Shown here in pieces: positions 59,631 to 64,000 of a DNA stretch of 64,000 bases (the first letter of the stretch is position 1; each line of letters opens with the position of its first letter). Both the position numbers and the translations under genes were made by a program. The stretch is from assembly GCF_013608025.1 (NCBI RefSeq), contig NZ_VDLV01000041.1, positions 71,730 through 135,729 on the forward strand. The letters are read 5' to 3'. A model generated the notes under the pieces. It saw nothing but the letters and a program-made list of their open reading frames with translations, was not told the DNA's origin and searched no databases. The stretch is from Pseudomonas brassicacearum subsp. neoaurantiaca (GTDB lineage: Bacteria > Pseudomonadota > Gammaproteobacteria > Pseudomonadales > Pseudomonadaceae).

Positions 59631-60587
59631 CTACCCGATCACCCGTGCATACACCGACCTGTCGACATTGCCACCGGACAGGATCACCCCGACCTTTTTT
59701 CCCTCCATCTTCTCCCGCTCCTGCATAAGCCCCGCCAACGCCGCCGCACCGGCGCCTTCAGCCAGATTGTGGGTGTCGGTGTAATAGACGCGCATGGCCT
59801 CGGCAATCTCCTCATCGTTGACCGCCACGATCCGCGCCGCCCCGGCGCTGTAAATGGCGAAGGCTTCTGGAATCGGCCTGCGCACAGCGAGACCGTCGGC
59901 GAAGGTATTGGCCGACGGGGTTTCATGGATTTCAGCCGCTTCAAACGATAGCTTCGCCGCCATCGCCTCGGTGGAAACTACGCCCACGATTTGGGTCTGC
60001 AACCCGAGGGCATCGCGCGCGGCGATGACCGCGCAGATTCCCGAGCCACAGCCAATCGGCACGTAGACGGTGTCCAGGTCAGGCGCGGCCTTGAACAGCT
60101 CAAACGCATAGGTGGCGACGCCCTTGACCAGCTCGGGATGAAACGGCGGTACGAGATAGAGTCCCTGGGTTTGCGCCAAGCGCGCCGCCTCTTCCCGGGC
60201 CTCGTCAAAATCACGGCCATATTCAATCACCTCGCCGCCGAAACCGCGCATGGCGTTGTTCTTCTCGGTCGAGTTGCCCTCCGGCACCACGATCAGCGCC
60301 CGTAGCCCCGCCGAGCAGGCCGCCAGCGCCAAGCTTTGACCGTGGTTGCCACGGGTAGCGGTGACGACCCCTTTTGCCTGCGGGTGCTCGCGCTTGAGCC
60401 AATGCACGAAGGTAATGCCGCCGCGCGCCTTGAACGCGCCTGTCGGGGTATGGTTTTCATGCTTGACCCACACCGTGCAACCCAACCGTTCCGCCAGCAA
60501 GGGCCAGGCATACTGGGCGGTGGCGGGCATGACCTGGTAGACCTGGCGAGCCGCTTGTTCGATATCGTCGTAAGTCAATGTGTGCAT
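59631..60587 (-). CDS. Threonine/serine dehydratase-like PLP enzyme
   Basis: A 318-aa fold-type II PLP enzyme. The PLP lysine is in HTPTGAFKARGGITF; the phosphate loop is YVPIGCGSGICAV; and TATRGNHGQSLALAA is the Asn/Gly substrate loop. It lacks the C-terminal ACT regulatory domain, so it resembles the short catabolic dehydratases. It is divergent from an AraC regulator at 60683. Substrate (threonine, serine or a relative) is not settled by sequence. Confidence 0.88.
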   Translation of the reverse strand: MHTLTYDDIEQAARQVYQVMPATAQYAWPLLAERLGCTVWVKHENHTPTGAFKARGGITFVHWLKREHPQAKGVVTATRGNHGQSLALAACSAGLRALIVVPEGNSTEKNNAMRGFGGEVIEYGRDFDEAREEAARLAQTQGLYLVPPFHPELVKGVATYAFELFKAAPDLDTVYVPIGCGSGICAVIAARDALGLQTQIVGVVSTEAMAAKLSFEAAEIHETPSANTFADGLAVRRPIPEAFAIYSAGAARIVAVNDEEIAEAMRVYYTDTHNLAEGAGAAALAGLMQEREKMEGKKVGVILSGGNVDRSVYARVIG

Positions 60588-60682
60588 GGTCGGTCTCCTG
60601 TGGTTTCGCCCAGTCTAGGCACGGTGATCGAGCCCGGGCTTTCAAAAAACTGACCTGACTTTTATGCCGCCGCTTCACTACT

Positions 60683-61486
60683 ATGGGCAACATGAGCCAT
60701 CGGAACCGCCCGCAGCCACCACGCCCGACTGAATCGACCCGTCGCATCGAGGCCGGCCCGTGGCTGATCGAATTGCTCCCCGGCTGCGCCTACGCGACCC
60801 GATACGTCGCGACCCAGGCGTCGATCGGCTTTGCCTTCGACAGCCAGCGCGGCCAGCACGCCATCGGCAGTGATCGGATACTGCCTTTCAATGCGATGCC
60901 CAACGGCCTGGCGTTCGTCCCGGCCCAGTGTGATGTGTATTCCGAGTCGCCCCATGGCGGTGAATACCTGCGGGTGATGCGCACCGACGGCGTTGTACTG
61001 CCAGGCAATAATGCCTTCAACAACCGACTCGACCCGCGCGCCATCGCCTTCGCGCAACGCATGCGTCGTGCGTTGTTGCACGGCTCGATCGACGACGATT
61101 GGGAAGCCTGGGCCCTTGCGTTGGCTGAACGTGCAACGTCGGAAACAGCCCTGCCGGCGCGGCCCCAAGGCTCCATCACCGACAGTCGCATGCGTTTGCT
61201 GGATGAGTTCATCGATGCCGGCCTCGACCAACCCCTGGGCGTATCGGCGATGGCGCAACTGCTCGGATTATCCGAGGGTTATTTCATGCGGGCTTTCAAG
61301 GCCGCTACGGGCAAAAGTCCCCATGGCTACCTGATCGACCGGCGCCTGGCCAAGGCCCGGGCACTGATGCGTGACTCTACGGCGACCCTGGCGGAAATCG
61401 CCCACGCCTGCGGCTTCAGCTCACAGGCGCACATGGCGACGACGTTCAAACAGCGCCTCGGGGTGAGTCCGGCGCAGCTGCGCTAG
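60683..61486 (+). CDS. AraC-family regulator
   Basis: A 267-aa regulator. The N-terminal half (about 20-150) is a cupin-like sensing region (ATRYVATQASIGFAFDSQRG). The C-terminal AraC domain has two helix-turn-helix motifs (LGVSAMAQLLGLSEGYFMRA, and LAEIAHACGFSSQAHMATTF). It is divergent from the dehydratase gene and probably controls it. The start at 60683 is used; an ATG at 60692 is equally plausible and no clear ribosome site favours either. Confidence 0.88.
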   Translation: MGNMSHRNRPQPPRPTESTRRIEAGPWLIELLPGCAYATRYVATQASIGFAFDSQRGQHAIGSDRILPFNAMPNGLAFVPAQCDVYSESPHGGEYLRVMRTDGVVLPGNNAFNNRLDPRAIAFAQRMRRALLHGSIDDDWEAWALALAERATSETALPARPQGSITDSRMRLLDEFIDAGLDQPLGVSAMAQLLGLSEGYFMRAFKAATGKSPHGYLIDRRLAKARALMRDSTATLAEIAHACGFSSQAHMATTFKQRLGVSPAQLR

Positions 61487-61617
61487 ATGACGAGCGGAGT
61501 TGACGCCCTTGACTTAATGGTCCAGTTTTTAAAAGAAGCCAAGACAGCATCCCGCTCGTTAATCAGAGGGCCACTGCCGCCTATGAATGATGTACGAAGG
61601 AACTCCCCCACTATTGA

Positions 61618-62634
61618 ATGTCGTTGGGCATGCCAGTGCCGTTGATCCCTCTGGTTGTGTGCGACGACTCCACCATGGCGCGCAAGCAGGTGTTGCGGGC
61701 GCTGCCGCAAGACTGGCCGGTTTCAGTCACCGAGGCGGTCAATGGCCGCCAGGCCATGGATGCCATACGCCAGGGCCTGGGCCACGTTGTGCTGCTCGAC
61801 CTGACCATGCCGGAGATGGACGGATATCAAGTGCTCAGCGCCTTGCGCGCCGAAGGGCTGAAAGCGCAAGTCATCGTGATTTCCGGGGACGTCCAGGATG
61901 AGGCTGTGCGCCGTGTGCTCGAACTGGGCGCCCTGGCTTTCCTGAAAAAGCCGTTCGATGAAAATGAACTGCGCCAGACACTCAACCGGGTGGGACTGCT
62001 GACCCAGCCCGGCAAGGCGCCGCTGCAAAACCGACCGGCATCTAACGCGGCCATCAGCTTCCAGGATGCGTTTCGCGAAACGGTCAACGTTGCCATCGGC
62101 CAGGCAGCGGCCCTGATCGCCAAGGTGCTGGGTGTCTTCGTGCAACTGCCGGTGCCGAACGTCAATGTCCTTGAGGTTGGCGAATTGCACATGGCCTTGA
62201 ACGACGTCGGCAGCTCCCAGCAACTCACGGCAATCTGCCAGGGATTCATCGGCAGCGGTATCGCCGGCGAAGCCCTGCTGATCTTCCATGACTCGGAGAT
62301 TGCCGATATCGCGCAACTGATGCAGCGCCAGAGCGCCGATTACTCTGACCTGGAAATGTTGGTGGACCTGTCGAGCATCCTGATCGGCGCGTGCCTGAGC
62401 AGCATTGCCGAGCAGATCGACGTGATTTTCTCCCAGGGGCATCCGCAGGTCCTTGGCCAGCATGCAGCCATCGAAGAACTGATCCAGGCGAACCGCGTCC
62501 GTTGGAAAAAGACCTTGGCGGTGGAAATCAGCTACAGCCTGGAGGGGCAGAATATCCGGTTCGACCTGTTGCTGCTGTTCACGGAAGACTCCATCGAGCG
62601 GCTGACCCACAAACTCGCCTACCTGATGAACTGA
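61618..62634 (+). CDS. Response regulator with CheC-like phosphatase domain
   Basis: A 338-aa fusion. The receiver domain (about 8-125) has the acidic pair D16-D17, phospho-acceptor D61 (HVVLLDLTMPEMDG) and Lys111 (FLKKPFDE). The C-terminal half (about 140-335) resembles CheC/CheX phosphatases: FRETVNVAIGQAAALIAKVL, and DLEMLVDLSSILIGACLSSI. Such fusions can dephosphorylate a partner receiver. The diguanylate cyclase gene starts three bases after its stop, so the two act together. No histidine kinase lies beside them. Confidence 0.87.
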   Translation: MSLGMPVPLIPLVVCDDSTMARKQVLRALPQDWPVSVTEAVNGRQAMDAIRQGLGHVVLLDLTMPEMDGYQVLSALRAEGLKAQVIVISGDVQDEAVRRVLELGALAFLKKPFDENELRQTLNRVGLLTQPGKAPLQNRPASNAAISFQDAFRETVNVAIGQAAALIAKVLGVFVQLPVPNVNVLEVGELHMALNDVGSSQQLTAICQGFIGSGIAGEALLIFHDSEIADIAQLMQRQSADYSDLEMLVDLSSILIGACLSSIAEQIDVIFSQGHPQVLGQHAAIEELIQANRVRWKKTLAVEISYSLEGQNIRFDLLLLFTEDSIERLTHKLAYLMN

Positions 62635-62637
62635 GCC

Positions 62638-63594
62638 ATGAACGAATCCATCGATCTGAACGAATTCCACTGGTTGCTGGCCATCGTTCAGAGCATCGAC
62701 GTCGGCGTGGTGGTGCTCGATCGCGAATACCGCGTGCAGGTCTGGAACACCTTCATGGAGAACCGCTCCGGGGTCCAGCCCAAGGATGCCCAGAACCGGA
62801 ATTTCTTCAGTCTGTTCCCGGAAATCGATCGCCAGTGGTTCAGCCGCAAGGTGGAAAGCGTCGCGACCCTGGGCACGCCCGCGTTCACGGTCTGGGAGCA
62901 GCGCCCGTACTTGATGCGCTTCAAGAGCTACCAGCCGATCACCGGGCAGGAGGAGTTCATGTACCAGAACACCACGCTGCTGCCGCTGCGCTCGCCTGAC
63001 AACCGCATCAACCACATCTGCCTGGTGATCTATGACGTCACCGACGTCGCCACCAATCGCCATCAGATCCAGGCCGCCAACGCTCAACTGCAATTGCTCT
63101 CCAGCACCGATCGCCTGACCGGCCTGTACAACCGCGGCCATTGGGAAGGCAGCCTGAAAGCCGCCTACGCCCGGCACCAGCGCTACGGCAATGCGCTGAG
63201 CCTGGTGATGTTGGACATCGACCACTTCAAGCACGTCAACGACAACTACGGGCACCAGGCCGGCGACAAGGTCATCGAGCAGCTCGCCCAACTGCTGCGC
63301 GAGCATGCGCGCGAGTCCGACGTGGCCGGGCGCTATGGCGGTGAGGAGTTCGGCGTGGTGCTCTCGGACACCGACCAGGCCGGCGCACGGATTTTCGCCG
63401 AGCGCCTGCGCCAGGCTGTCGAGCAGTTGTTGGTGCAATACAACGGCCAGGACATCCGTTTCACCATCAGCCTGGGCGTAGCCGACCTGAGCGCGCCGGC
63501 GAACGATCACGCCGAGCTGATCGCCCGGGCCGACCAGGCGTTGTATACATCGAAGAAAACCGGGCGCAATCGCGTGACGGTTCACGGTCACTGA
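62638..63594 (+). CDS. PAS-GGDEF diguanylate cyclase
   Basis: A 318-aa soluble enzyme making cyclic di-GMP. A PAS sensor occupies about 10-130 (VQSIDVGVVVLDREYRVQVW). A short helical linker leads to the GGDEF domain (about 155-315), with LTGLYNRGHWE, LVMLDIDHFKHVNDNYGHQA and active site GGEEF (234-238). An I-site RxxD (R225-E-S-D228) five residues before GGEEF predicts product inhibition. It lacks an EAL domain. It is probably co-transcribed with, and controlled by, the upstream response regulator. Confidence 0.93.
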   Translation: MNESIDLNEFHWLLAIVQSIDVGVVVLDREYRVQVWNTFMENRSGVQPKDAQNRNFFSLFPEIDRQWFSRKVESVATLGTPAFTVWEQRPYLMRFKSYQPITGQEEFMYQNTTLLPLRSPDNRINHICLVIYDVTDVATNRHQIQAANAQLQLLSSTDRLTGLYNRGHWEGSLKAAYARHQRYGNALSLVMLDIDHFKHVNDNYGHQAGDKVIEQLAQLLREHARESDVAGRYGGEEFGVVLSDTDQAGARIFAERLRQAVEQLLVQYNGQDIRFTISLGVADLSAPANDHAELIARADQALYTSKKTGRNRVTVHGH

Positions 63595-63607
63595 CCCACG
63601 AAAAACC

Positions 63608-63937
63608 GTGGGAGCGAGCCTGCTCGCGAAGGCGTCGGCACATCCTACATCGCTGCAAACTGATCCACCGCTTTCGCGAGCAGGCTCGCTCCCACATGGA
63701 TAGCGCATGCTCATGTGCTTTGCATTCAGCGCAAGACCCTTGCTCGCGAAGGCGTCAGCACATCCAACATCAATGCAAGCTGATCCACCGCTTTCGCGAG
63801 CAGGCTCGCTCCCACAGAGATCTTGGGTGTCCATGTGCTTTGCATTCAGCGCAGGCCCCCTGTGGGAGCGAGCTTGCTCGCGAAGACGTCGGCACATTCA
63901 ACATCACTGCAAGCTGATCCACCGCTTTCGCGAGCAG
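63608..63937. repeat. REP/BIME array
   Basis: Three tandem BIME-like units, each with a REP (GTGGGAGCGAGC-type or truncated), a spacer containing CTGATCCACCGC, and an inverted REP ending GCTCGCTCCCAC. A linker with TGTGCTTTGCATTCAGCGCA separates the units. The second unit has lost the start of its first REP and the third is cut off at 63937 in the middle of its last REP. Confidence 0.9.
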
Positions 63938-63939
63938 CC

Positions 63940-64000
63940 TTGAACTGGTCAAGTAATCCCGGACACCGATTACGGTGTTTATGCCGCTTTTTGCTCCATG
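63940..64000. mobile_element. Possible terminus of an IS3-type insertion sequence
   Basis: REP sequence stops abruptly at 63937. The new sequence begins TGAACTGGTC and shortly reads CCCGGACACC, resembling the TGAACTG...GGACA ends of some IS3-family elements. An ATG at the window's last bases lies at a distance where orfA could begin. The element continues beyond the window, so this is tentative. Confidence 0.4.

Noticed and set aside
61723..63897. 724-codon minus-strand open frame
   Set aside because: Antisense to the response regulator and cyclase; its first part is translated REP sequence.
63608..63937. CRISPR array at the right end
   Set aside because: The repeats are REP palindromes in alternating orientation with similar, not unique, spacers, and there are no cas genes.
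1..64000. tRNA or rRNA genes
   Set aside because: I saw no tRNA-like cloverleaf sequence with a T-loop GGTTCRA block, nor rRNA sequence, in any intergenic gap; gaps are too short for rRNA.

Overview
The window is about 62-65% GC, densely coded, and carries paired GTGGGAGCGAGC...GCTCGCTCCCAC REP/BIME elements typical of fluorescent Pseudomonas. Gene content agrees: a xyl operon, a periplasmic trehalase, and a block whose order matches the P. aeruginosa PA0674-PA0692 region (PUMA3-Hxc-Pdt). It is best read as a chromosomal segment of a Pseudomonas fluorescens-group bacterium. All identifications come from reading the sequence and from remembered family knowledge; no database search was run.

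Region 1 (1-28.1 kb) is one secretion island. It holds a two-partner secretion (TPS) system: the N-terminus of the TpsB transporter at the window edge, a PhdA-like protein, and a 4170-residue TpsA exoprotein. Next come a PstS/DING-type phosphate-binding protein and a complete Hxc-type type II secretion system (hxcS-R-Q-Z-Y-X-T on one strand, hxcV, hxcU and hxcW on the other, hxcP opposed to them). A cell-surface signalling set closes it: anti-sigma VreR, ECF sigma VreI and the STN/TonB-like VreA. In P. aeruginosa this set and PhoB switch on the neighbouring secretion genes in low phosphate. Here a 27-bp element containing a PHO-box-like repeat precedes both phdA and pdtA.

Region 2 (28.2-32.1 kb) is a mixed strip: small exported proteins, a GNAT acetyltransferase, a LysR regulator with a beta-class glutathione transferase, a lipoprotein and a small hypothetical protein.

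Region 3 (32.1-38.8 kb) is the D-xylose locus: xylR (AraC type) divergent from xylA-xylF-xylG-xylH, with a BIME between xylF and xylG and no xylB. Region 4 (38.9-45.2 kb) holds a leuC/leuD paralogue pair, a LysR gene whose last codons lie in a REP element, trehalase, and an SDR enzyme with an extra N-terminal module and a C-terminal membrane helix.

Region 5 (45.2-50.2 kb) is a sigma-54 module. An AcoR-like enhancer-binding protein diverges from a Gfo/Idh/MocA dehydrogenase, a sugar isomerase-like TIM barrel and a periplasmic sugar-binding protein. The intergenic region has a consensus -24/-12 promoter and a paired palindrome placed like an upstream activating sequence.

Region 6 (50.4-59.6 kb) is an efflux block: a Bcr/CflA-type MFS pump, then a translationally coupled MFP-RND-ketoacyl synthase operon, a divergent outer-membrane factor and a TetR repressor. 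Four copies of TGACCA-N10-TGGTCA-like operators lie in its gaps. Region 7 (59.6-64 kb) has a threonine dehydratase-like enzyme with a divergent AraC regulator, a response regulator-CheC fusion followed by a PAS-GGDEF diguanylate cyclase, and a REP array broken at its right end by what looks like an insertion-sequence terminus.
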